Of a stretch of DNA of 64,000 bases, positions 47,716 through 60,461 are shown one piece after another. Source of the stretch: Xylogone sp. PMI_703 (lineage: Eukaryota; Ascomycota; Leotiomycetes); the NCBI GenBank assembly GCA_021399445.1, contig JAJTUQ010000005.1:1798001-1862000 (forward strand), read 5' to 3'. A model generated the notes under the pieces. The model searched no databases. It was not told the origin of the DNA and saw nothing but the letters and a program-made list of their open reading frames with translations. The position numbers and the translations under genes were made by a program. Position 1 is the first letter of the stretch, and the number at the start of each line of letters is the position of its first letter.

Positions 47716-50700
47716 ATCCCGTACGGAACGGAACACGCAGGAAATGATTACCCCGGTTCCGATCACTGTATTATTCCCCCCCGTTCCAGCCACTGGAAAG
47801 ATTATCTGCCCTTTCTCCGAGACGTCCTTGTAATGGTCATTTTTATTATTGTAAATTGTATCTTTACGTACGAGAAAGGTAGGTCATGCAAGTGTGTCCA
47901 GACAGATTATCTAGCTTGCAAGACGGACGTCGGTATATCGGTCATGTCGGCAGATGGAAAAGATGGGTTTGAGCTAGGTTGCTCCGTACGTACATACAGA
48001 CGTAAAAAAGTAATATGGGGAATAAGGTGAGGATGATCAGCATTGTCAAGAGATCGTTCCCCACCCCCTCTTACACCTTGTATGCGTGCTCGGCGTGATA
48101 GATGGGTCGTTTGTTATTCATCTGCGGGCTTCGATTACTCACAGCTCTAGACTTTGTCAACGACGCCCTTTTTTTGCCTTACAGTACCTACAGTCCAGTA
48201 ACTAGGCGTACTCGGGAACTCAGCCTTCTTTTTCCCCGACTCTCCGACAACTGACACATCGTCTAATTATACTTCTCCATACTTTTCCCCTCCGCTTGTG
48301 CCTTGCTTTCCCGCTACCACTCCGGATCGCCGGGTAGCAAGTAGCTGCTTGTCAATGACCAAACTGACTTACTCAGTTCACCACGCAGCCCCCGTAACGT
48401 GCCTCGATCCTACAGGATCCAGGGATTGTGTGGTGTTTCCCCGAGGAAAACGGCAAACTTGTCGTGCGTTTTCTGGGGAGAAAAGGGATGAGATTGCGAA
48501 AATGCGAGAGGGGGGAGGGTGTATGTGTTGTAAAACTCCAGGGGTGGCGATAACGACTTTCCTAGCATTTAGCATGTGCCTGTAGATCATATAGACCAAA
48601 AGATCTAACGGGATATTGTATCCCACATCATCAACAACCACCACCGCATTCTAGGCTACATTGATCATTTAATTTATCCAAATCTCAGATAAGTGATCTG
48701 CCGTTTTTCCCCTTACATTTAATCTATGTTTATCTTTGTTTAATCAATTCTCCTTCGTGCTTATCTCTACCGTAGATTGGTTAGTCCCCCGCAAAAGTAT
48801 AATCTAAATTTCCCGAGCTGGCAGAATGCGTAGGGTAAAAACGGCTGTTTCGAGGTTGCTTGTACAGCACTAGCTGCACCGGATGTCAACTCCTACGCAG
48901 CATCATCTGCATTTAATTTATATTCTTCTAATCAGGGGAAATATTTATGGGAAAGAAAAGCGTAGTCAACGTTGTCGTGCATTGCGACTTATGCACATGT
49001 GGGGCGATACAACAGAAAGGTTACAGTACGGGCTTCTCAATGCACCTAGGGAAGTATTGTACCTGTACGGTACATCCGTACCATCCGCACCGTACCTTAC
49101 CATAAGACGGATGAAACAGCCTGGAGTGTACGCTCCGTGCTCCGTGCCCTGCATCCAATTTGGCCTGATGGTGCCATTCTCAGACAGAGGTGCCCCCGAA
49201 TAGGGCTCTATTTCATGCCCTCAAGAGCATGTAGCTCCCCCTTTTTACCCCTTCGCTGCAGGTAACCTTCGAACCGAGCTCGCTGCTTCATCCCCAACAT
49301 CTCTCCTCTGGCCTTGCCTCACCTCATGTCGGCTCGCATTCGGATACGTGTTGCTTTTGCTCGTATGTCTAAATCAAACTGCGCCTCTCAGCTCAGGATT
49401 CACGGCTCAATTGAACTGCCCGGGAGAATTACGGCCGTTGGTGGCAGGCGGCAGGCGACCAACAACAGACGAGAGACGAGCAACAGTCCTTCCGGGAAGC
49501 CATCCCGACAATTGGATACAGTAAGACGCCACGGCAGCTGGAGTGCAAATAGCTGCAAGAGACACAGGAGATGGAGTGGTTAGCAGTGCCTGATTTGTCT
49601 GAGAATCTCAGCCCAAGACTGAACCGCAGGCTACGTTGTCTTGCCGGTAGATGGGAGCGGGAATGCGGAGAGCTGGGGGAGATTGGACGTCTGGGGTACT
49701 TCCGTAGGTTGCGTTACGGCAGCACGGGCAGGATGGAGCAAGACCGGAGCCATACGAGAAACACATGCAACCATGAACGGTTTGTCATTCCAATGCGTGC
49801 AGTCTGTGGCCATGGAATAAGACTTCCGTATGTTGTTGAGATGGAACGGTCCTCGCTTGCTTCTCAATGTCTTGGTTTTGCTTTTCGCCCGGGACTCGTC
49901 CCGTGGAAACGTGCAGATAACCAAGAGGGATTCTAGATTCCGGTGTCTAGATGCTGCTACACCGCTCTGCCTGTCATTTTTTTTCTTTGCAACTGATTCC
50001 GGCGGCTATCGTGATAAAGCACGTCTTGTCTAGCACCTATTACTGATCTGTATGATGCTACCCAGAGGGCTAACCTGGCCGTGTAAATGTATGGCCGAGG
50101 TGGAGCGTTTGCTTGTGGCTGCTCTGCCTGCAATGCGAAGCAATTTCTCTTCGTCAGGGTTTAGACTCGCTGCTAGACGGGGGTTGGCATTAGTCGTAGA
50201 TCATTGTGCACCACCATAACAACGCACTGCTCACGGAGGTGTGATTCCGGATGAGTTTTCTGCTGCAAAAATCAACACATCAACACTGCATCGCATCATC
50301 CTTGGATTCCTGGTAACGGCTGAATGCTTTGACTCAGCGCAGTGGCGGTATGAGCACTATCACAGTGCATCTATTCCCATATTCTCACCTCCATTTTCTG
50401 AGATGCCTCATCCACGATCCCGGAAATAGCGCCCTCATGCTTCTCCCACCGGAGCCATTCTCGGAATCCACCGCGAAGAAAATGGGGCACTGTACCCTCG
50501 CACTATCCTCGGGCGCCTCTTACGCACTGGACAAAGCTTGGACATTCTGGCGCAACCTCAGCTCCACACTCTCAGATAAGGGTACCAAGGGGAAGAAAAA
50601 TTTTCCGTCTCCCTTCTTTTCAGGTAATTTGGTGACTTTCGCGGGATAGGATGTTCAGGGTACAGGAGGCAATTATTAGTCTCGAAAAATAACAGACTCG

Positions 50701-53700
50701 AGACAGAGTCCACTATAGTTTGCCTCGGCTTGGAAGTATTTTTTTTGAGAAAGACAGAAAAAGAAAAAAATAATTACAGCATCAGCCGAGTCTCCGCATT
50801 CGTAATCCCTTAGCAAGGGGATATGTCGGAGTTCAACCGAGAAATCATGTAATGGAATCTAGAACGCGCACGTGCAGGGTAGAAGCGGTTAGCGAAGGCG
50901 AAAAAAGAAGGGGAGGGGCAAGGGTAGGGAAAACTCAGAGATAAGGTAAAACTGGAGAAGGATGGCATCATAACCGCATCCATGGCAAGGATCAGCCAGG
51001 GGAAGGCCTGGGAATGAGGCGTTTGGCGTGGATGCTTGGCGCTCAGCATCCCCAGTCAACTGCCGACCAGAAACAGGTCCTTCCTCGGGACTTTTCGGTC
51101 CAATTACAGTGGCATTTCGAGACAAGCATGCCAGGAGCCGTCCCAATCCAGTAACTGCGGTAGACCCAACGCTCCAAAGAGGACAGCTCATACAGAAGTG
51201 CATCCTGTAGCAGAGATGCGATCGGTTGCAGAATAACATGGTTGAGATGGCGGTATTGTTTCTGCTATATGAAACTCGGTGCAACTTTCCTTTTGATACG
51301 GATGTATGCACAGTGCCACCAGACCGATCCCCATTCGACAAGGTACGAAGAGAAGAAAGATTGCGATATCAAAGCTTCTAATTTTATCCCCACAGAAGAA
51401 AACGCCCTCAACAGCCTTATCTCCAACCAAATACGGTTCCCCACTATTCGCGAGGAATGCCCGGGGTGCGAATATGCAACCTGAATCCACAATCTGCTAG
51501 ATGCACGCCCCTTCCTATCTCAAGTCATCCCTGACTTGGTGATTCTTCAACCTCCGACTCATCCTCGGCATCAGATAACTCAACCTTGGCCTCGCCCAGA
51601 AGCACTGCCGACAACGGACCGAGCACCGTTGAGAGTGTCAATCTTTTCGATTATCGCATCCGCAGCGCTTGTGAAGTTGTGCGCGAAGGAGACCTAATGC
51701 GAATAATGAGACCGGCTCGTTTTGTCGCCCGGTGTCCATCAGGGTATCAGTACCTTTGCCGAGGTACCACCTTGCAATTTTACTACCCGCAGTACATGGC
51801 TCCATGTACAGTACCATTGAACCCTGAAGCTCGATTCGAGCCCCCGGATACGCCCCCCAGCGACAAATCCTCCACATGAATCCATCAGACAGCACATACT
51901 CCGTACACGTACACTTGAAACCGTCTTACCCAAACTCACCGCACAAGAGCTACAAAGTTACACCGACACAATTCTGTAACGCATAAAAAAACAAGCGGCG
52001 ACTCCGGGGTTACGCGACACGCCCTTCTACAAGGTTGTTCTAGAAGGCCCAAGGAATCAGGGGTAAGATGCAACCCGCATAATCCAGCGATTTAGTCTCA
52101 AAGCATCACATAATAATATGTGTCCATAACTACTACAAAACACAATGCTTGTAACCTGCTCCTAAAGACGATCGAAATAGTCAACGTTACCCCGCATAAT
52201 AATCCATCCCAGTCCTACAAGGATCAAGAATCTCAATTGAAAATTTCCCCGTTCGAAGCCCCAGGGGGAAAAGGAACAGGTATCGCGTAAAACCAATATT
52301 CCCACAAACCGCGGTTCTGGGATTCGTGGCCCTTCTCCATCTCTCTTCCCCTAAGAGGGTCTACTTCCCGAGAATATGGTATGGGGTGCTGCAGAGGAGA
52401 GGGGCTTATGTTCTCCCAATTCCTGTTTTTTGCGGGGTTTGGCGGCATTTCGGATATAGAAGGTACTTAATTACCATGTTGTACAAGGAACATCTACAGC
52501 CACAGTCCAGTCAGCCAAGTCGAATCCTGGGCTGAAGTGCATTGCCTCGTAGATGCAGATAGAAGGGAGGAGGGGGATTGAGAAGGTTTCCGAGGCAGGC
52601 AGGTACCACGGATTGTCTTCGGTCTTGTAGGTCTGGGGTTACGGCACGAAAGACAGTCACTGAATGGGGCTTGGATTGAGATCCATCATGGCGGACTGCG
52701 TCTCCGTGTCGTTTCAGGGGTATGTGGTGTACTGTTCCATTACGCTAACTCCATACTTCTCAATAAAGGAAGGAAAAAGGGAGAGAAGGAAATGGTGAAG
52801 TTACAGTATTGTAACGTTCCTTATCTCCAGGACTGTTCTTCGGCCTTCCCTTCTCAGCAAAGCCAAGAGCGGCGTTCAGCTCAGGCTTTAGAAAAAAGAA
52901 AAGAAGAGCACTTTTCATGTTAGCACGGCGGATATGGCGTCCATTGGTGCGCAAATGACCGCGTTTATCGGTAATTTACCCCAAAGTATTGCCGATCAGC
53001 TGATGCTTGGGCATGCGTTCTGGGGGAGACGAGGCTGAGGCGGAATGCCGTAGCGCTTCCACGCCGAGGCTTTGGCCTGAAAGAGAAATCCTAGGCTATG
53101 AGATACGGAATGGGGATTGGGGATTGCGAGTTTTGCATAAGCATGGAAGTTACGGCGGGGTTTAGTTCCCTGACTTGCAGTGTTTACTGGTAAGGAGTTT
53201 ATCATGTTCTCCAGTCTGATACAAAACAGCCTCCGAAATGATCCGATTAGAAGATAATGTGTTTTCAACCCTGCGTTTAAAACAAACGAATACCATATCC
53301 TCTCCCTTTCTTCAGTAGCGTTTCAGCTAGGGAGATCTGAAGACTACTGTGTGGGTACTTTAGGTCGCGCTTTTTAATGCCGAGATAGCAAAATCCCCAT
53401 GTTTCAACCCCTTTAGATATAAACCTGGGGCACTGCTTTACCGCGCTAGTAAAACAACACGGTACCGGCACTATCGGATGTACAGTACTGGAACTAACTA
53501 CCCCACAGACTTTCAATATTGGAACAGGGGAAGGAGGGAAGGGACCTCCCTCAATGGGAAAATTACCCCTTGTGGAAGAGACGCCTCAGTAAAACGACAA
53601 GGCACTCTACGCAGTGTGATTGGTGATGCCTCTTTCCTAAGAAATAGAACAAGAACATGCTCATCTATCATTTTATCTAAAAAAATAAACCATGCTTAAT

Positions 53701-55285
53701 CATTTGCCTATCAAAGTCCCCCATATAGAGAGCAAAAGATTTAGGATAAATTAAAAAAACTGCAAGCTTATCAATAAAATTCCCCGCTAAAAAGAAGCCT
53801 AGCTTCCCCCACAAAGATCGCCCAGACGAGAGAGAATATGCCCGCGGGTAAATGGTTTCTGGCTCTCAGATACTTTAGTACAATGGAAAAGATATCGGGT
53901 AAATTCAATCCGAACAAACAAAGCTGAGTGAGGCCGCCCCATGTAACGAGCCGTCTTATCCACCGTTTGGGATTCCTCGGGATCAAGCGTGGGGAATGCG
54001 TGCGTACGCTGTAGGTGTGTGGTTATCACGCCGCTCCTCCTTTTACGGACTACAGTACCTTACCTTATCTTACCCCGTATTTTCATGATATCCCCAGCGG
54101 GAATTACAGTAGCGGTTTCTGGGTTTTGGGCGTGATTTGATATGGTACTTTACCGGTTACAATGGGGGTGACTGCGGGGGATACGTACCACTCCCCTGTT
54201 CTTCCCTTTTGATATGATTGTGAATGGGTACGGAATGGGAATGGCACGGCAAGTTGTTATGATCAACGCTCTTCCTGCAGTGAGTGCGGAGTAATTGTAG
54301 CTCATTCATCCCTACTGTATTGCCCTCGGGCTCAGAGCTAGGATCTTGGTGCTTATTAGATACTTAGATGCAGTACTTAGATGCGTGGTACTTTTGGATG
54401 AAACGAAATCTGGGGTAGGAGTCCGCGCAACCCCTCTTTGGGGAATCCATTTGCTCAGATCTTCATGGCTGGAGATAGTAGTGTATCATCGCGGTGGCGG
54501 GATATGCGACCATGGTTAGATTTGCCTCCAAACCCCATTCTTCTTCTGTAGCTCTTCTTCGGAAAAGATACTTCCGAACTACTGAAGAGAGCATCTCTAC
54601 AGTGGAAGTGAGTAGGAGAGGTACGGATGATTAACAAATCACTGATAACGGATTGAAAGCTGATACGGTACGGCGCGGGGTGAGTGGTGCTGCATTAAAT
54701 TGCATCTGTGTGCTTGCAGCAGTTTGCTTTTCTTTTCAGATTGAGATATCGTCTTGCAGGTTATTGTCTTGATATGATGGGTTGAAATGTTATGATTAAT
54801 GTCTTTGATCTCCTACCTTTAATCAACTGTTTTGCTTTACTTCTACTAGTATTTCAAGTTAGCTGCGTCACGACGGTGCAACTAGCTGAGCCAGACTACT
54901 GTCAGATCGATCACAACTCCCTCAACCTAACATAAAACCAACAGGGCTTCACCTGATACATGATTTCCTAGGCAGTACTTCCGTAATCCACAGCCCAACG
55001 TCACAATAAAGCTTATCCCCTCCTGTCCCACGCTGCACAACCTCAACCCGAGAGTCTGGTGCTGACAGCCATGCAAGCTGCAGGCTGAACAGGTACGGTA
55101 CAGGCGCGGGGGCAGACCTAGGAACTGGCCCTGTACAATATATCCAGCACGAGCGATATCACCAGCAGAATACGGTAGTGGCTCACAGTCTGGACAACAC
55201 CCGGTTTAGGATAAATTGGTTTCCCTTTCAACCTTTTTGGCTACAGTTACACGGCTGCGCATTTGTTGGAGGCGGATGCGGTCTA

Positions 55286-55318
55286 GAAGCAGGCGAGGCA
55301 AGGTAAGGTAAGGCAAGT
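55286..55318. repeat. AGGCAAGGTAAGGTAAGGCAAG short tandem repeat
   Basis: A 5-base unit (AGGCA/AGGTA) is repeated about five times. Simple sequence in the gene-free region. Confidence 0.55.
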
Positions 55319-55932
55319 TGGCTTTTTTGACGCAAAGTTTACGGCCCGTTTGTTCCTGCTGTGGCCACGTTCGTGGTATCTGAGAAGGTACTTGTTACTT
55401 TTCTTTTTCCTGGTGCTTCTCCCTGTTGGGTGTGGGTAGTGAGCTTGATAAGGGTACCTTTTCTTTGGCCCTTCGGTCCTAATATGGTGGCTCCCGGCGA
55501 ATAATGGCCATATTGTGGGGAGGTCAAAAGGATACGTTTGATGCGCCACCCATTGTTCACGTGCGAGGTATTATTGCCTTGTGTCCGATGGCGATAGTGC
55601 AATAGATAGTACAGTACAATAGCGATAGTATCAAAATCGTTAGTCGCGATGCTGGCTCAATATCCTGGCACTGGATAATTTTGCAGTGTCCCTCCGATAC
55701 TCCCCTAAGCGCCAACCCCATCGTGATTCCACCCAGCTGGATCACAGGCTGATCTAGTGTTCCGCGTACGGCTAAAAGCGCACCGCATTTAGGCAGGCCC
55801 CAGCCGAGCTAGGCTCTGCTTCGGAGATGCAGGCCTGTAGGCCATCGACCTGATCCACCACGCCGGGTTCAGGCTTTCAGCGGTGAGCATCTCCAGCGTT
55901 GCAGTAACAGTACGATGCCAGCGACTCCATTC

Positions 55933-55958
55933 CCATTATTCCCTATGGCGAATAATGG
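55933..55958. repeat. Inverted repeat CCATTATT / AATAATGG
   Basis: Perfect 8-base arms at 55933-55940 and 55951-55958 separated by 10 bases. A related AATAATGG word also occurs nearby at 55500-55507. No gene end is adjacent. Confidence 0.55.
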
Positions 55959-58900
55959 AGATCAGCCAGCGCAATAGCCAAGCCAACCCCAGGGCTAAGT
56001 GCGAAGGTTGTGTTTTCTTACGTGTGTCCTGACTAAAGCAGTGGCTCCCCGTCCTAATTGGGCCATACGAGATATCGATAAAATCTTTTGTGCGATGGGG
56101 AATCACATGAAAATTTTCTTGTCCGGTGGGGGCTTCCAGGTCAGGTAGAGAAAAAACCTCAACAAATAATGCTGCTGGGGCTAACTGGTTTTTCTTTCAC
56201 GAGGTGCACAGGAGTGGATTTCACAGCAGGATAGTTCGCAGTGACTGTAACTGTAACAGTTCGGTCGGACTGATGTTCCTGTTTCGTGGGAATCCAATTG
56301 AAAGTTGAGGACCTTTTCACACAATGGTTTCTCGGAGGAATCTCAAAAAAATGGAGACCTCCCAATAGACAATGCCCGTTTGATTAAGAACGGCTGGTGC
56401 CGACATCCAGATCTGGGATCTTCCGTCCGTGCTGCACGATTTTAATATAAATCTCTGTCCGAGATTAACCTCACGATGGCGCCAGATATACATGATATGT
56501 GCATACGGAGGAGGCTACAGGTACAGCTACAGATGGGCGTGGGAGTGGGAGCGAATAATTAGGGCAGGTGTTATGTTTATTGCGTGGTTGTTTGAGATAT
56601 CGTACCTCCGTACCCCCCTTTATGCATTTACGGTCAAGCTGCACTTTCCTGGAGTGCTGGTTTGTTGCTTAATAATGATTCTTGGAGAAGCTTCTCGCCG
56701 AGGACAATACACTTGTAGGTAGGCCAAAACCCTCGGGTTTCATCCCAGTACGGAGTATCGACATAAAATTTTGAGAGCACTGTGAAAATGCCTGCACAGT
56801 AGCAGTGTAAGCCCCGCACTAGTGGGGGTTTTAAGTAGGTGCCATCTCGGGCCCGACCGATTCAGGTCCTCGATGCAGCGACCTTGGCGTCGTCGTTTAT
56901 CCCTGGGTCTCTCTCTCTATCCCAGAACTCTAAAAAAAAGTTTCCGAAATAACAGTTACCATAATAATGGAAAACTTTGCGGAATCAACTACCTCACTTC
57001 GTAGAGAGTATAACAATAGCAGCTAGGATATTCGGCACACATCAATCGATCGTCGTTGTTTCTTCCTCTCCCCACTCAACACGTATCTCCGCATAAATGC
57101 ATAATGGAAATATGATAAGCATAGCACTTACACAGGTCTACACAGTATGTACCCCTCCTTCGGGAACGATGCCGATGAGGAGTGATTCGCTCTTTGAGGG
57201 CTCTGTCTGGATTGTACGGTGAAGCATTCGATATCAGAGGCACTTCTAACGAGCATGCATAGGCCATTGGAGTTGAGGTACATGAGCGATTTGGATGGTC
57301 TGCAGAATCACATAGGCAATAGGGTAAGTGTACTGTGCTACTACTGCACCGGACTGGGCTGTATTGCGACATTCTTATCATCCACCGCTTAGAAGCGGGT
57401 CGACGTCCAAAGGGAAAGCGAGTCGGCATGAATACTCCGTATGGACGCCAGACGGCGGGGAGAGAAAGGAAATGGACGATTGATTGACTCTCGATACGTT
57501 GAGGAAGAAATTGTCTTGTCTCAAAAGATACAATCCAGCAGGAATTTGATGCAATTGATACACTACCCCTTTTCTGTTTTACCCGAATATCAGCCTTTCT
57601 CTTCTCGCCACTGAAGAATGCCCGTGCCTCTTATCATCGCCATTAGACGGTGGACATGGCAGCTTCAAGATTGCGGCACCGGAGAGAGGATCCACCGTGC
57701 CCTGCCGCTACCCCAAAAGGAGACTCCAAGAGGGTGTTTGAGGTCGTAACCACTGTCGGTTCACGGCACAGATGTCTCTGATCGTGATGGAGATAGGGCA
57801 GGATTCACTCAGAGACTGTACGGTTATCCTCAAACATCGCTGGCTTGGCGATAGGGTAATTGGGGTAGAACGGTACGCACAGAACCGTTGCATACTCCGT
57901 ACTGCGAAGGATACACACACATGCTGATTTACTAGATCAACCCCTCCCCCCAAGACCACACCCCCCACGCTCGCGCGGGCCGGGAGATGCGCCTCTTATC
58001 AGCCCGAACCCCGGATGCGACATGGGGCTGGGGCTGAGGCGTGGCGGAGGGACACAGTCTGGATGCACGTGGGCTTGGGTTCAACCGGAGCTTCATCTTC
58101 ACCAACAAACTGTCAGGCGCAATGGGTCACGTCCGGAGTGCAATGCCGTGTACTTGCTCGATGTCTCACCTCTGGAGGAGGGAGTGATCTCCCCTGCGAC
58201 TCGTCTGGTTAGTGTACTGTACCGGCACTGTAACGATCATTCCTGTGTTGAGACATACCGTGTACCGTGTACTGCACTGCTCCCTCCACACTCCTCAGTG
58301 ATACCCGCACTCCTCCGATTTATTTCCGTGTAAAATACGGGGACGAGATGTGGAGAGCAGCCAGGTTGCTTATTCATGCGAGCAGTGGCATCGTTCGAGG
58401 CCAGAGGGGACCGGCACGTGGAATGACTCGGTATCGTCACGTGATATTGATCTTGTGGGGAAAAGGTAAACCAAAAGGTCTCAGCTGGGCCTTCCGACTT
58501 CACCCGGATTCACCGGTACACAGGAAAGACCAAGGAAAAGACAAGAGGGTCCCCCCATCCAGCTGGCAGGCGCATGTATCACCCGATGCGGACACACGAA
58601 CAGACGACGCAGAGACAGAGATTCGATGCAGGTAGGACCGAAAACGCCGAAAAGAGCCACAGTACAGAGGTACGCTTCTAGAGTGTTTGTTCTTTTGCTT
58701 GAACTTTTAGTATCGTCCTGCACAGTAGTAGTAGATTGTTCCACGGTACAGTACTTTGCCCCTCGGAAAAGAAAAGAAAGAAAGAAAAAGCAAAAGCCCC
58801 TTATTTCCGCATTATTGTGGGGAAATTTCTAGCAAGTTTCTGGAAGCCCAATCTCTGCCGTTTCTAATGCATAACCTAATAAGCTTGCTTTTTGCCCTGG

Positions 58901-60461
58901 TTTTCAGTGGAGACCCTCTTTGCACATAACAAAAGATTTTTTATTGTACATAAAGCTTAGGGCTTGGGGTTATGGATAGCGGTGAGGGATGAATCATGAT
59001 CCACGATTCATGCAAAGAAAAAGAAAATTCTGAAAAGAAGGACTAAGAGGTATGAAGTATTGAAATTGCTCCACCTTTTGGAATAGGGATTGATACCTTT
59101 TGAGAGATTTTGATCTTCATGGTATTGCTGTCCGGGGACAATTTGACTCATGTGCTAAACCTTGCTCCTTCCCGCTGCATTTAGTAGGGCAGATAGAGAA
59201 GAAAGAAAAAAAAGAAAAGTACAGAGGGGCCAAACCCCATCTCACCACAGAGAAGAATCTGCATTCTCAGACTTCACGGGGAAGATAGTGAAATTGATCC
59301 ATCGGGGACCTATCCTATGAATTATCATGTATCTGATACTGAAGCCAGATCTAAAACATCCATTAGACCGAACGAGCCGCCCGAATCGCGGCTATCTGTC
59401 GGCAATTTGCAAAAGTACGGGGATGGATCTACAGTAGCAGTGCGCAATGAAGATCCAAGCGCGTAACTAATGACAGTACTGGGATTCTTTTGATTCAACT
59501 CTAAGCAGATATGATAGTCCGTGATAGCCTGGCATGTGACGGGTCCATTGGGAAGAAACTCATGCAGGAAATAGTTGTAGTTACAATACGGTAGTTTTGA
59601 TGCCTGCTTCATATCGACGTAGCTCTTGGCGTTTGATAGGGAAATTCAATAATAATTTGAGGACGAAGCTACGGTATACCCCATACTGCTCGTGTTTTGT
59701 TCCTGGATCATTCCCTATCAAGCTTGTTTCTCTCTTAGAGGGATGCTTAATAACCTGGGAAAAGGCCGCGACTCCGCAGAAGACGGGAAAAGGGAGGTTC
59801 GTGTGCGGGCTTGTGCGTCATCAGCTGGAGCGCGGCGAGTGTGGAGATGGTGTATCGGCATTCGGGGTCTCCGACTAGAGCATTCATTACTCGAAGGCAG
59901 CTGAAGAAGTGAGATAAGGTAATAATCATGATGCCCAGAAGTTGACGAGCATGACGAGCATCGCAAGGTCAGGCCCGAAGTAGTTAATCGCGTAATCGTA
60001 TCTTTTTTTTCAGCAGAGAAACCATACGGAGGTACACTGACTCGGTTGCTGTCCAGGGCATGGGAGGTGAGCCCTGCAAAATGGCGCTTGGTTCCGCGCG
60101 CATTGCCATTACGAGTATTCCCGGCGATGTCATCATCAACATCCTCTAACCCACCTTCATCCATCACATCTCACATCTTCGCCGACGTCCAATATGCTGT
60201 CGTCATGACCATTCTGATATCAGCAGCCATAAGCCAGCTGGAGTCATGTCTTCATGACTACTGTACTCTCCTCACCCGGCACCCACTCCCCAGCAAAGGA
60301 CTTGCCGTGCACACGCAAGCATGGTGTTTTAGCTTTAACCTTGAAGGGAGGTTCGACGATGAATCCAGTGGGTTTATTTCATTTTGTCACGGGTAATTTT
60401 TTTCTAAAATCTCATATGAATAGTTACTTTTATCTTTATATTTAGTTATATATGGCTTCTC

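Larger units (their letters stand above)
42061..60461. other. 18 kb region without recognised genes
   Basis: No frame in this interval matches a family I know. The longest (42552-43109 plus; 43511-43957 minus; 59718-60167 minus; 60046-60396 plus) overlap others on the opposite strand and have no domain. The region is rich in GTAC-centred words: TACGGAGTA/TACTCCGTA at 44323, 46727, 47706, 51897, 56749, 57433 and 57893; TACCTCCGTA/TACGGAGGTA at 56603 and 60025; TACAGTAC at many places. A cluster of GTACGGTAC-like words lies at 49058-49100. It may contain unrecognised small or spliced genes, or non-coding transcripts. No mobile-element protein was seen. Confidence 0.45.

Noticed and set aside
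60046..60396. 116-codon plus frame next to the fusion gene's 3' end
   Set aside because: Overlapped by a 149-codon minus frame and with no family match; likely non-coding.
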